Under the pieces are notes generated by a model, which made no database searches, was not told the DNA's origin, and saw only the letters and a program-made list of their open reading frames with translations. A program made the translations under genes and the position numbers. Shown in pieces: positions 52,927 through 62,374 of a DNA stretch of 64,000 nt. How positions within the stretch are numbered: the first letter of the stretch is position 1; each line of letters begins with the position of its first letter. The DNA is from Polynucleobacter sp. AM-25C3 (GTDB lineage: Bacteria > Pseudomonadota > Gammaproteobacteria > Burkholderiales > Burkholderiaceae), in the NCBI RefSeq assembly GCF_018882335.1, contig NZ_JACVOS010000001.1, positions 1-64,000 of the forward strand. The letters run 5' to 3'.

Positions 52927-53942
52927 ATTTTTGCATTCTGAGAATGTACTGCTAGCTGATAAGCAAGTCTTAAGGCTTCAAGCATGCTGCCAGAATCTGC
53001 AATTCCTTTACCGGCAATATCTAGCGCAGTACCATGATCTACCGAAGTACGAATAATCGGCAAGCCTAAAGTGACGTTGACGCCACCACCAAAACTCACA
53101 AACTTGAATGGTGCCAAACCTTGATCGTGATACATCGCAATAAATGCATCCACACTATCCAAAACATTGGCATCAAACATAGTGTCCCCTGGATAAGGTC
53201 CGCTCACCTGAATACCTAAACTTTTAGCCGCTTCGATAGCCGGCGCAATGACATCAATCTCTTCGCGCCCAAGGTAGCCCGACTCACCCGCATGCGGATT
53301 TAGACCAGCCACTCGAATCACAGGTCTAGCGATAGCAAATTTTGTACGCAAGTCATGCTCAACAATTCGGATGGTTTCTAGAATATGCTCACGGTTCAAT
53401 GCGGAAGATACTTCCTTTAGTGGCAGATGCGTTGTTACTAGAGCCACTCGAAGCTCACGACTTTTCCGCAAACCTAGAAAGCCTGCTGGCAAAGTCGCAC
53501 ACAACATCATGACAACATGGTCTTGATTGCAGAGCTTGGCCAGATATTCGGTATGTCCAGTAAACAGCAAATCACTTGAAGTATTTCCTTCATTGATAAC
53601 GCTCTTTTGTATTGGCGCAGTCACCATGGCATCAAAGCGTCCATCAAGACATCCAAGAACTGCAGTATCAAGGATATTGAGAACATATTGCGCATTAGCG
53701 GGATTTAGCTGGCCCGGCATTACCGGTGAAGCTAATAGGATGGGCTCCACCCTTAAGCGAGCCGATAGCTCTTTAGGGATATCAGATGCTGAAAATAGAC
53801 TGGGATCGCCAAGCAAGGTAATACTCACCTCAGACCGCTCTTTCAGGAAGGCAAGTGCAGCTGCGATAGAAACCTCTGGACCAACCCCTGCAGGCTCGCC
53901 AGAGCTTATAACTAAATTAACGGGGACTTGATGCTGGATCAT
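52923..53942 (-). CDS. pdxA: 4-hydroxythreonine-4-phosphate dehydrogenase
   Basis: PdxA oxidises 4-phosphohydroxy-L-threonine in the vitamin B6 pathway. From ATG 53942 the protein is 339 residues; the longer frame extends needlessly into surA. Motifs: ISSGEPAGVGPE, TGHTEYLAKLC, LNPHAGESGYLGREE (metal His) and MYHDQGLAPFK. It overlaps surA by 26 bases and rsmA by four. Confidence 0.96.
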   Translation of the reverse strand: MIQHQVPVNLVISSGEPAGVGPEVSIAAALAFLKERSEVSITLLGDPSLFSASDIPKELSARLRVEPILLASPVMPGQLNPANAQYVLNILDTAVLGCLDGRFDAMVTAPIQKSVINEGNTSSDLLFTGHTEYLAKLCNQDHVVMMLCATLPAGFLGLRKSRELRVALVTTHLPLKEVSSALNREHILETIRIVEHDLRTKFAIARPVIRVAGLNPHAGESGYLGREEIDVIAPAIEAAKSLGIQVSGPYPGDTMFDANVLDSVDAFIAMYHDQGLAPFKFVSFGGGVNVTLGLPIIRTSVDHGTALDIAGKGIADSGSMLEALRLAYQLAVHSQNAKI

Positions 53943-55368
53943 CTGCGTTAATGATCTTGACCGTTGCCGTATCGCGTAATTCACGTAACCAATCTTGGTA
54001 GGCCTGCTCAAACTTGCGCTCACGAATTGCTGCGCGAGCAAATTGACGTTGCTTCTCCACAGTCAACTGCGCTTCGCGACGCTCGAGCACTTGAATTAAA
54101 TGCCAACCGAATTCAGATTTGACTGGATTGCTCACTTCACCAATTTGGAGGCGATTCATTGCTTGATCAAACTCCGGAACCAAATCACCAGGACCCATCC
54201 AGCCAAGATTTCCACCGTTTGCAGCGGATCCATCTTCAGAATACTTTTTAGCTAACTCACCAAAATCAGCAGTCTTTGTGCGAACCTGATCACGATAGCC
54301 CGCCAGACGTCTTTCCGCATCCTGATCGGTCAATCCAGCGCGACTACGCAACAAAATATGACGGGACAGAGTCTGCGTCACCATAATGTTCTGCGGCGTT
54401 GATGGTGTGCTCTCCTGTGGGGCAGCCTGCTGTGGTTCAGGGGCGCCTGCTACCAGCGCACGACGATCCAGAACTTTGAGAACGTGATAACCAGCAGGGC
54501 TCTTCACGACCGTATTGGCAACTTGACCGCTACCAGTATTTCTAACAGCCTCATAAAATAATTGCGGCAAGCGATCTGGAGTCCGATAACCCAACTCCTG
54601 AAACTTAATCTTTGGATTATCTTTTGCGGCCATAGCACCGAGTTGCAAGAAATCCACATCGCCACGTGCTTCACGTAATAGTGCTTCTGCTTTCTTCTTT
54701 GCCTCAGCTTGGGCACCAGCACCTGCGCCAGCGTCAGCAGGAACAAAAATTTGCGCAACATCAATTTCTTCTGGCTCACCCTTTACAGCTGGAGTTGAAC
54801 GCGTTGCTTTTCCTCCGCCAGCTACCGCACGATTTCGGTCGGTAATGAAATTATCAATTTCAGCGTCAGAAATCTTGATCTTGCCCTCAATTTCACGCTC
54901 ACGATAGCGACTAATAATTACATCATCCCGCAACATTTGGCGATAACGCTCATAAGTACTGCCAGTAGCGGCAATTTTTACTTTTAACTCAGCAACGGTT
55001 AATTTATTTTTAGCAGCGATATCACCAATAATTTTATCGATTTCCTTATTGCTAACTACGACACCTTCTTGCTCAGCGTTTTGCAACTGAATCTTTTCAA
55101 TGATGAGGCGCTCAAGTACAGTCTTGCGCAACGTGGTGGCATCAGGAAGCTTGGTTCCCTGCTTTTGCAGCGCCGCAATACGATCATCAATCTCTTTGCG
55201 GGTCACATAACCCGTATTCACCACTGCCGCTACACCATCAATATTGCGAATTTTGCTATCGCCAGAAGTCTTTGAGCCATCTTGCGCAAATGCAAATTGA
55301 GGCATGAAAGCAGCGCCAGCCAAAATCATGGCTGCAAGAGCTTGTTTAAATCGATTCCTACGCATCAT
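53917..55368 (-). CDS. surA: Periplasmic chaperone/peptidyl-prolyl isomerase SurA
   Basis: SurA escorts outer-membrane proteins to the Bam complex. The 483-residue protein has a signal peptide (about 1-28, PQFAFAQ), a SurA_N domain (about 40-200) and two parvulin domains. The first (about 205-310) is partly filled by a long Ala/Lys/Glu segment; the second (about 335-440) has the classic AKKYSEDGSAANGGNLGWMGPGDLVPEFDQA. It overlaps both lptD and pdxA slightly, with LptD as a known client. Confidence 0.95.
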   Translation of the reverse strand: MMRRNRFKQALAAMILAGAAFMPQFAFAQDGSKTSGDSKIRNIDGVAAVVNTGYVTRKEIDDRIAALQKQGTKLPDATTLRKTVLERLIIEKIQLQNAEQEGVVVSNKEIDKIIGDIAAKNKLTVAELKVKIAATGSTYERYRQMLRDDVIISRYREREIEGKIKISDAEIDNFITDRNRAVAGGGKATRSTPAVKGEPEEIDVAQIFVPADAGAGAGAQAEAKKKAEALLREARGDVDFLQLGAMAAKDNPKIKFQELGYRTPDRLPQLFYEAVRNTGSGQVANTVVKSPAGYHVLKVLDRRALVAGAPEPQQAAPQESTPSTPQNIMVTQTLSRHILLRSRAGLTDQDAERRLAGYRDQVRTKTADFGELAKKYSEDGSAANGGNLGWMGPGDLVPEFDQAMNRLQIGEVSNPVKSEFGWHLIQVLERREAQLTVEKQRQFARAAIRERKFEQAYQDWLRELRDTATVKIINADDPASSPR

Positions 55369-57908
55369 TGATAGTTCTCATATATTGAAGGTGGTATAGG
55401 CTTAGAAGTAGGCATATATCCGGGAACATTAAGCTTCATGATATCAACTGGATTACTTCCAGCACTACCAAAGCCCCTAAATTCTATTTGGAATAAAACT
55501 TGAGTGGTGGTTATTTGTGAGGTATTGAGCATCTGCGAGTAGGCCCCACGCAAAGTCCAACAGTCTCGCATCCATTCCAAAGCCACCAGGGTATTGAGCG
55601 TTTTGGTCGTTAAAGCGTCATAACCCCAGCGGCCCAAGACTGAAACCTCACGAGTAAGCGGCCACTGGCCCGAGATGTTGTATTGATCAGTGGTTGTTTG
55701 TGCCAATGTTGCGGGAGTAGGGCCAAAAGCCTGTGTTGGGGGAGTCCAAACGTTTCGATACCCAAAGTTCAAACTTCTACCTGGTGTAGGGCGCCAACTG
55801 CCACCAACTGTGGTCTGAACAAATTTATTTAATTGCGTGTTGTACTGACCGAACATGTCTGCACTAAAGTTTCCAAGCAGACGAACTGAACCCGACCCCA
55901 GGGTATCTGAATAGGTTGTGGGATTAGCGATATTGCCATTAAGCCCCACCCGTTGCCCAGTAAAGTCTTGTCTTTGCGCAATGGTCACGTTTGCACGTTC
56001 AGCACCAGTATTGGCCTCAATCATGCGACTAGTAATACCGCCTGTTAACTTATTGTTATCCGCAATACGGTCATTACCAATAAACGTATTTTCACTAAAT
56101 ATCTGGGTCACACCAAAACCAGCATCCGTTGTATCAAACAAGGGAGTGAGGGCCTGACTTTGATAAGGGGTGTAGACATAAAAGGCCCTCGGCTCCATGG
56201 TGAGGAGCATGTCTCGCCCAAAGAAGCCTTTTAATTCAGCCGCATCTCTCTCAAAAGCAAGACCTGAGTCCAGACTAAAAGTGGGGATAGTAAACCCCTG
56301 TACAGGAGGGGCAGCACCCAAGGGGTTATTGCTAGTCACCGCTGCGGTAGCAGCATAGGTATTGGACTGAAAACTTACCTTAGGGGTAATGTAGTAACCA
56401 GGGGTAATCTGCGGCAAAGCCATCGCGCCCTTAATTACGGTCCGATCTGCTTGGCTATAAAGGTAGCCCGCTGGCGCTGCCGCTAAATTACTATTAACGT
56501 TATAAGCAAATCGCGTGAAATCAGTAGAAAACGTGGTCACAGGCCCCGAGGGTAAGGCTAAATACTTCCCACTTGCATCCGCAACCGTGGGCGTTAGGCG
56601 ATTGCTATAGCTTGCATTGATGTTTGGCAGTACGTTGTATGGAGATTGCACCGTGCTAGTTGGGTCAGGCTGCAAGGTCTGAAAAGTAACTGCCTTAGCA
56701 GCCACATTCCAATTACCTAGGCTGCCCGTCAGATTTTTGGTTGTTCCGACCTCTTGACGGAACTGACTGGTAACAGCGCCCGCAATACTTTGAGAAAAGT
56801 CTGTGGGGTATAAATTATCCGAAACTCGGGCAACGTTCGCATAGCCCGTCCATGAGCCCGGCATCGGAATACCGCCGAGCCCAAGGCCGCCAGAGAATGA
56901 TTGCCTCTGCTGCCAGTCATAACGCCAACGATCTGTACCAGTTTTACGGTCGTAGGGAAGATAATCACCACCAAGCGTGCCGGAATACAGTGGGTCCAAG
57001 AATTGGTATTTGGCACCTAGTTGAACACCTCGCTGACCCATCACTCGAGGTACCAATAACAAATCACGATTCGGTGCGATATTGACATAGTAAGGTTGCG
57101 TGACATCAATACCATTGTTAGAGTTATAGCCAGCAACCGGGGACAATATGCCAGAGCGACGCTGATTCGATGTTGGGGCGCTGAAGTAAGGCGCATAAGC
57201 AATAGGTACATCAAAGAATCGCATGACGCCGTGCGTACCAACCATTTCTTTTTGCTCGTTATCAATCTCCAGCGTACTGGCCGTGAAATACCAATCCAAA
57301 TTTTCTGGGGTGCAGGTTGTATACGTAGCCTTATCAAACACAAATACATCAGAGGTTTGAATTGTTAATTTTTTGGCATTACCACTTGCACGGTTATCAC
57401 GTAGTTCGTAATTAGGAGTTTCCATTTCTCCTTCACGCGCATCTACTCTGAAGCGTGCTTTCGGCCCCTTGAATGATGTATTCCCTTTTGAAAATTCGGT
57501 ATTGCCCAATAAATTTGCAACATCAGAATCGGGATCATATTTAATTTCATCAGCTTTAATGACTGTGCCATTTCGACGAATTTGCGCACGGCCTTTTAAA
57601 CGCATTTCTCTATCAACGATTCCATCAATCGAATCACTAGATGTAAAGGTTAATGCATTGCCATCCTCAATGGGCTTTCCAACACGCAGTTGATCATCTA
57701 GCTTTAGGACGGTGACATCACCACGATCAGGGATTAAAACGGAGTTGGCGGAGCTGCCTAAAGACTGCGAAGAAGGGGGTAAAGGTGCTGGTGCTTGGGC
57801 AATACTTGGGAGAGCAAATTGCGACAATGCAACCCCCATCATTATGCGGAGGGTGACAGCTAAAAAAAGAGGGGCGCAAAGGCCGGCGCGACGGCGATAA
57901 TGACTCAT
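55365..57908 (-). CDS. lptD: LPS-assembly protein LptD
   Basis: LptD is the outer-membrane beta-barrel that, with LptE, inserts LPS into the outer leaflet. The 847-residue protein has a signal-like N-terminus (about 1-38) and an OstA/LptD_N jellyroll (about 90-240; LKGRAQIRRNGTVIKADEIKYDPDSDVANLLGN). The long C-terminal barrel (about 300-840) is rich in aromatic strands. Cys residues occur in YTTCTPENLDWY and in MRDCWTLRG. It heads the lptD-surA-pdxA-rsmA series and faces amgK, with start codons 33 bp apart. Confidence 0.95.
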   Translation of the reverse strand: MSHYRRRAGLCAPLFLAVTLRIMMGVALSQFALPSIAQAPAPLPPSSQSLGSSANSVLIPDRGDVTVLKLDDQLRVGKPIEDGNALTFTSSDSIDGIVDREMRLKGRAQIRRNGTVIKADEIKYDPDSDVANLLGNTEFSKGNTSFKGPKARFRVDAREGEMETPNYELRDNRASGNAKKLTIQTSDVFVFDKATYTTCTPENLDWYFTASTLEIDNEQKEMVGTHGVMRFFDVPIAYAPYFSAPTSNQRRSGILSPVAGYNSNNGIDVTQPYYVNIAPNRDLLLVPRVMGQRGVQLGAKYQFLDPLYSGTLGGDYLPYDRKTGTDRWRYDWQQRQSFSGGLGLGGIPMPGSWTGYANVARVSDNLYPTDFSQSIAGAVTSQFRQEVGTTKNLTGSLGNWNVAAKAVTFQTLQPDPTSTVQSPYNVLPNINASYSNRLTPTVADASGKYLALPSGPVTTFSTDFTRFAYNVNSNLAAAPAGYLYSQADRTVIKGAMALPQITPGYYITPKVSFQSNTYAATAAVTSNNPLGAAPPVQGFTIPTFSLDSGLAFERDAAELKGFFGRDMLLTMEPRAFYVYTPYQSQALTPLFDTTDAGFGVTQIFSENTFIGNDRIADNNKLTGGITSRMIEANTGAERANVTIAQRQDFTGQRVGLNGNIANPTTYSDTLGSGSVRLLGNFSADMFGQYNTQLNKFVQTTVGGSWRPTPGRSLNFGYRNVWTPPTQAFGPTPATLAQTTTDQYNISGQWPLTREVSVLGRWGYDALTTKTLNTLVALEWMRDCWTLRGAYSQMLNTSQITTTQVLFQIEFRGFGSAGSNPVDIMKLNVPGYMPTSKPIPPSIYENYQ

Positions 57909-57941
57909 AGATCCAGACCCGCCTTATTATACGAATCGACC

Positions 57942-58943
57942 ATGACTGACTCTCGCTTAGATACCCTCCGCAACTGGCTAAAAGGCCTTGAACCTAACTG
58001 GCAATTAGATCTCCCCACCTTGACCCCAGCCTCGGCAGATGCCAGCTTTCGGCGGTATTTCCGAATTGAGTCCAAAAACCTAGATTTTCCGACTTTGATC
58101 GTAATGGACGCCCCACCCCAACACGAGCCCTTAGACGCCTTCATCAAGGTCGATTTATTGCTCGAAAATGCCGGTTTAAACGTTCCTAAAATTCTAGAAA
58201 AAAATGTAGCCGAGGGCTTTCTTCTATTAAATGATTTAGGTACTAAAACTTATCTGGCCGAACTCAATAATGAGAGTGCAGATTATCTGTATAAAGATGC
58301 GACACATGCTTTGGTGCAAATGCAATTGGCCAGTAAACCGGATGTATTGCCAAACTACGATGAAGCACTCTTACAACGAGAATTGGATTTATTCCCAGAG
58401 TGGTACATACAGAAACACTTGCAGATCGAATTGACTGAAATTCAACAATCTCAAATCAAGCAAGCTTTTGCGCTCATCATTGAGAATAATTTAGCGCAGG
58501 CAAAAGTCTATGTTCATCGCGATTACCATTCACGCAATCTCATGGTGACTGAAAAAAATAATCCAGGCGTGATTGATTTTCAAGATGCAGTTTATGGGCC
58601 GATTACATACGATGCATCTTCACTCTGGCGCGATGCTTACATTGCTTGGCCGGAAGAACGGGTAATTGATTGGGTGATTAAATTCTGGGAAGCTGGTCGC
58701 AAAGCCGGACTTCCGATGACAGATGATTTTGGCCAGTTCTATCGCGACTTCGAATGGATGGGATTACAACGTCACCTTAAAGTTTTAGGTATTTTTGCAA
58801 GACTCTTTCATCGCGATGGAAAAGATGGCTACCTTAAAGACATTCCCTTGGTACTAAAGTATGCAATTGCGACAGCCAATCGTTATATCGAATTAAAGCC
58901 ATTGGCACGTATTCTGGAATCGACGCGCCCAACCAAAGAATGA
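57942..58943 (+). CDS. amgK: MurNAc/GlcNAc anomeric kinase (AmgK-like)
   Basis: This 333-residue phosphotransferase has an APH-like fold. The HxDxxxxN motif is VHRDYHSRNLMV, and the metal Asp lies in GVIDFQDAVYGPITYD. The N-terminal SADASFRRYFRIE matches the AmgK group. AmgK phosphorylates MurNAc at C1 so that MurU can make UDP-MurNAc, recycling cell wall sugars. murU follows 12 bp after the stop, supporting the call. The start at 57942 is preferred over 57900 because it avoids overlap with lptD. Confidence 0.87.
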   Translation: MTDSRLDTLRNWLKGLEPNWQLDLPTLTPASADASFRRYFRIESKNLDFPTLIVMDAPPQHEPLDAFIKVDLLLENAGLNVPKILEKNVAEGFLLLNDLGTKTYLAELNNESADYLYKDATHALVQMQLASKPDVLPNYDEALLQRELDLFPEWYIQKHLQIELTEIQQSQIKQAFALIIENNLAQAKVYVHRDYHSRNLMVTEKNNPGVIDFQDAVYGPITYDASSLWRDAYIAWPEERVIDWVIKFWEAGRKAGLPMTDDFGQFYRDFEWMGLQRHLKVLGIFARLFHRDGKDGYLKDIPLVLKYAIATANRYIELKPLARILESTRPTKE

Positions 58944-58955
58944 CGGCAATTCATC

Positions 58956-59672
58956 ATGAATAAGAGCAATCTCATTCCGTGTTTTTTACTTGCCGCAGGT
59001 CGAGGCGAGCGCATGCGTCCATTAACAGATGATTTGCCTAAGCCGCTCCTGACCATCAAGAACAAATCCTTGCTTGCCTGGCATTTGGAAACATTGAATA
59101 AAGCAGGAATCAAACAAGTGGTGATTAACCACGCATGGCTTGGCCAGAAAATTGAATTAGCCCTAGGCAATGGTAGTCAATTCGGCCTCCACATCACCTA
59201 CTCTCCGGAAGCCAGTCCCCTCGAAACGGCGGGGGGTATTCGTAAGGCTCTGCCTTTGCTCAACCCTAGCGATTATTTCCTAGCCATCAATGGGGATGTT
59301 TTTAGCCCAAATCTTCCAATTCAGCAGCTTTTGGACCAAGTTTCTAGCTTACGTAGCATGCCAAATACGCCTTTGGCACATCTGTTGATGGTTCCGAACC
59401 CAGTTCAGCACCCGGAGGGGGACTTTTATCTCCAAGACTCCCGAGTGTCCAATGAACCCTTGGATGGGGCTGAAAAGCTCACTTTTTCTGGAATTGGGCT
59501 ATATCACCGAGATCTATTTAAAGACTTAGAACTAGGCACCCCTGCCAAGCTAGCACCCCTCCTTAGAGAGGCCATGGCTGAAAATAGAGTATCCGGTGAA
59601 AAATATACTGGACCATGGCACGATGTAGGTACACCCCAACGATTACAAGAGCTCAATGCAGCTAATGAATAA
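58956..59672 (+). CDS. murU: N-acetylmuramate-1-phosphate uridylyltransferase (MurU-like)
   Basis: This 238-residue nucleotidyltransferase begins FLLAAGRGERMRPLTDDLPKPLLTI, the NTP-transferase signature. LETAGGIRKALPLL binds the sugar, and INGDVFSPNL holds the metal Asp. Position directly after amgK makes MurU, rather than a mannose or glucose nucleotidyltransferase, the best call. It overlaps the pepP start by 8 bases. Confidence 0.87.
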   Translation: MNKSNLIPCFLLAAGRGERMRPLTDDLPKPLLTIKNKSLLAWHLETLNKAGIKQVVINHAWLGQKIELALGNGSQFGLHITYSPEASPLETAGGIRKALPLLNPSDYFLAINGDVFSPNLPIQQLLDQVSSLRSMPNTPLAHLLMVPNPVQHPEGDFYLQDSRVSNEPLDGAEKLTFSGIGLYHRDLFKDLELGTPAKLAPLLREAMAENRVSGEKYTGPWHDVGTPQRLQELNAANE

Positions 59673-61035
59673 ATCCCTTATTTACCAACAACGCCGAGTT
59701 GAGCTGGCAAAACTGATCTGTGCCAAAACTGGTGGCGGTATTGCCATCATCACTACGGCGCCCGAGACTTCTCGCAATCGGGATAGTGAATTTCCATATC
59801 GTCACGACAGTGATTTTTTCTACCTGACCGGCTTTGAAGAACCAGGCGCAACGTTGGTACTAAAAGTCGCGGGGTCAAGCTCACAGCCTCAATTAGAGTC
59901 CCATCTGTTTTGTCGACCGAAAGATACGGAGCGCGAGATTTGGGACGGCATTCGCTTAGGGCCAGAGGCTGCCCCTGCAGCCCTAGGAGTAGAACATGCC
60001 CATAGCAATCATGATCTGGATAGTGAATTAAGTGAATTATTAGCAGATCAGGATGCCATCTATATTCGTCTATCAGAAAGTGCTGAGACGGACCGTCGTT
60101 TGCGTCATTGGATGAAACAATTACGAGGTCAAGCTCGAGCTGGCATCAATCCACCTTCGGAGTTTCATGATGTCGAAAGCTTGATTCATGAAATGCGTTT
60201 ATTTAAAGACGCACATGAAATTGACATCATGCGTCGTGCTGCGGTAATTTCTGCGCGTGCCCACATCCGAGCAATGCAAGCGTGCAAACCAGGAATGCGT
60301 GAGTACCATCTGGAAGCAGAATTACTCCATGAGTTTCGTCATGGCGGTGCGCAAAGCGTGGCGTACAACAGCATTGTTGCTGGTGGCGCCAATTCCTGCA
60401 TCCTTCATTACCGCGCAGGCGATAACGAACTTCTTAGCGGCGAACTGTGCTTGATAGATGCAGGCTGTGAGTTAGATGGCTACGCCTCAGATATCACCCG
60501 CACCTTCCCAGTAAATGGAAAATTTTCCGGTCCGCAACGCGCCCTGTATGACATCACACTAGCTTCGCAAGAAGCCGCTATTGCTGTGACCAAGCCAGGC
60601 AATACTTTCATGCAGCCACATGAGGCCGCCCTAAAAGTGCTGACTCAAGGTTTGCTCGATGAGAGGCTTCTCAAATTATCTGACTTGGGCTCATTAGATA
60701 ACGCCATCGAAACTGGCGCCTATCGCCGCTTCTATATGCACCGCACCTCACACTGGTTAGGCATGGACGTACATGATGTTGGCTCGTATCGCGAACCACT
60801 CGGCACGGCAAAGGATTCTTCAGAAAAACCATGGCGCGTACTGAAACCAGGCATGACCCTCACTATCGAGCCAGGTCTATATATTCGTCGAGCAGATGAT
60901 GTGGATGAGCGCTTTTGGAATATCGGCATCCGCATTGAAGATGATGCAGTAGTCAATGATTCTGGATGTGAGTTGATTTCTCGTGGCGTACCAGTGAAGG
61001 CCGATGAAATCGAAGCACTGATGAAGAACAATTAA
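59665..61035 (+). CDS. pepP: Xaa-Pro aminopeptidase (aminopeptidase P)
   Basis: This cytoplasmic metallopeptidase removes N-terminal residues before Pro. The 456-residue protein has an AMP_N domain (about 1-140, YRHDSDFFYLTGFEEPGATL) and a creatinase fold with metal ligands in LIDAGCELDGYASDITRTFP, HRTSHWLGMDVHDVG, TIEPGLYI and IRIEDDAVV. Start codons at 59656 and 59665 both lie within murU; the second is preferred. Confidence 0.95.
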   Translation: MNKSLIYQQRRVELAKLICAKTGGGIAIITTAPETSRNRDSEFPYRHDSDFFYLTGFEEPGATLVLKVAGSSSQPQLESHLFCRPKDTEREIWDGIRLGPEAAPAALGVEHAHSNHDLDSELSELLADQDAIYIRLSESAETDRRLRHWMKQLRGQARAGINPPSEFHDVESLIHEMRLFKDAHEIDIMRRAAVISARAHIRAMQACKPGMREYHLEAELLHEFRHGGAQSVAYNSIVAGGANSCILHYRAGDNELLSGELCLIDAGCELDGYASDITRTFPVNGKFSGPQRALYDITLASQEAAIAVTKPGNTFMQPHEAALKVLTQGLLDERLLKLSDLGSLDNAIETGAYRRFYMHRTSHWLGMDVHDVGSYREPLGTAKDSSEKPWRVLKPGMTLTIEPGLYIRRADDVDERFWNIGIRIEDDAVVNDSGCELISRGVPVKADEIEALMKNN

Positions 61036-61067
61036 GACGCGACTCAATAGAAATTAAATCACCAAGC

Positions 61068-62225
61068 ATGCAAGTAGAAAACTTCGATATTGTGATTCAG
61101 GGCGGTGGGCCAGTAGGCTTAGCCTGCGCTGCATGGTGCTTACAAAAATTCCCAGAAGCAAAGATTGCACTACTAGATCGCAACCCTCTTGATGATGCAG
61201 ACTTAGCAGCCGCAGATAGTAGAGGCATTGCCCTATCGCATGGCAGCAAGCTATTGCTCGACACCATCGATGCGTGGCCTTCTGAATGTGCAGATATTCA
61301 CCAGGTCCATGTCTCGCAAGCGGGCCGTTTTGGTCGCGCACTGATGACACGCGAAGAACTCAAACAAGATGCGCTGGGTCATATCATTCGCTATCGCGAT
61401 ATTCACCTTACCCTACGTAAGGCATTAAGAGTCATTCAAAAGAAGAGTCCCAATTTTGTGTGGCGCCACATAGATGCTAATGCCAACGCTGGCACTATTG
61501 AGGCCAACTGCGTAGTTCATGCTGAGGGCGGTTTATTTAAGAAGCAGGATTGGGTTGAGTCGGGTCGAGACTATGAGCAATCTGCATTGGTAGGCTTAGT
61601 TGAGGTTGAGAATGCAGCGCCAAACCAAGCCTGGGAGCGCTTCACATCCGAAGGTCCTTTAGCTGTTCTACCAAGCCACTATGGCCCCAATATTCTGAAT
61701 CTCGTTTGGTGTGGATCGCCAAGCTCTTCACAAGCTCGCCTCGCTTTAAGTGACGCTGAGTTTCTGAAAAGCCTGCAAGCTGAATTTGGATCACGCATCG
61801 GGCAATTTGTAAAAATCCAAGACCGTCGTCTCTATGAGCTAGGCCTTAATTACCACAAAGAAATTAACCAAGGTAATGAAGTCTGGATTGGCAATGCTGC
61901 TCAGACATTGCATCCTGTTGCTGGACAAGGCCTCAATCTTGGACTAAGAGATGCTTACCTCCTCTCGGAAAAACTCAGCGCCCTCTTTTCTAAGCCGGAA
62001 GATCAAAAAACTGCTTTAGCTATTGAGGCGACTCTGCAAGATTACGCCCTCAGCAGAAGAGAGGATCGCACCGCCACCATCGGTCTAACTGACTTCATGG
62101 CCAGAATCTTCACATCCAATCTACTTCCGATTGTGATTGGCCGAGGATTGGCTTTATCAGCCCTCCAATGGCTACCTCCACTCAAGACAGCCTTAGCTCG
62201 CCAGATGATGTTTGGCAGGCGCTAA
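61068..62225 (+). CDS. UbiH/UbiF/COQ6-type FAD-dependent hydroxylase
   Basis: This 385-residue flavoprotein monooxygenase is expected to act in ubiquinone synthesis. The FAD dinucleotide motif is DIVIQGGGPVGLACAAWCL, a middle region has SRGIALSHGSKLLLD, and the second FAD motif is WIGNAAQTLHPVAGQGLNLGLRDAYLL. Which ring position it hydroxylates (UbiH, UbiF or UbiI) cannot be told from sequence alone. It lies 32 bp after pepP; pepP-ubiH adjacency is common in proteobacteria. Confidence 0.88.
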   Translation: MQVENFDIVIQGGGPVGLACAAWCLQKFPEAKIALLDRNPLDDADLAAADSRGIALSHGSKLLLDTIDAWPSECADIHQVHVSQAGRFGRALMTREELKQDALGHIIRYRDIHLTLRKALRVIQKKSPNFVWRHIDANANAGTIEANCVVHAEGGLFKKQDWVESGRDYEQSALVGLVEVENAAPNQAWERFTSEGPLAVLPSHYGPNILNLVWCGSPSSSQARLALSDAEFLKSLQAEFGSRIGQFVKIQDRRLYELGLNYHKEINQGNEVWIGNAAQTLHPVAGQGLNLGLRDAYLLSEKLSALFSKPEDQKTALAIEATLQDYALSRREDRTATIGLTDFMARIFTSNLLPIVIGRGLALSALQWLPPLKTALARQMMFGRR

Positions 62226-62279
62226 GAGGCTGAAATAGCCCTCCAAATACAAGCATTGTCCGTTTGATTTAAAACAAGC

Positions 62280-62303
62280 AATCTGCCTATTTTTTAGGCA
62301 GAT
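62280..62303 (+). terminator. Stem-loop after the ubiH-type gene, weak terminator
   Basis: AATCTGCC and GGCAGATT form an eight-base-pair stem around a T-rich loop, 55 bp past the hydroxylase stop and upstream of dusB. The tract after the stem is short in T, so termination may be partial. Confidence 0.5.
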
Positions 62304-62374
62304 TTAGGCTGACTTGTGCTAAAGTGACACCCTTCCCCAGCACGAGAAGCCCTCCAGAATCCACCCTGAAATAC

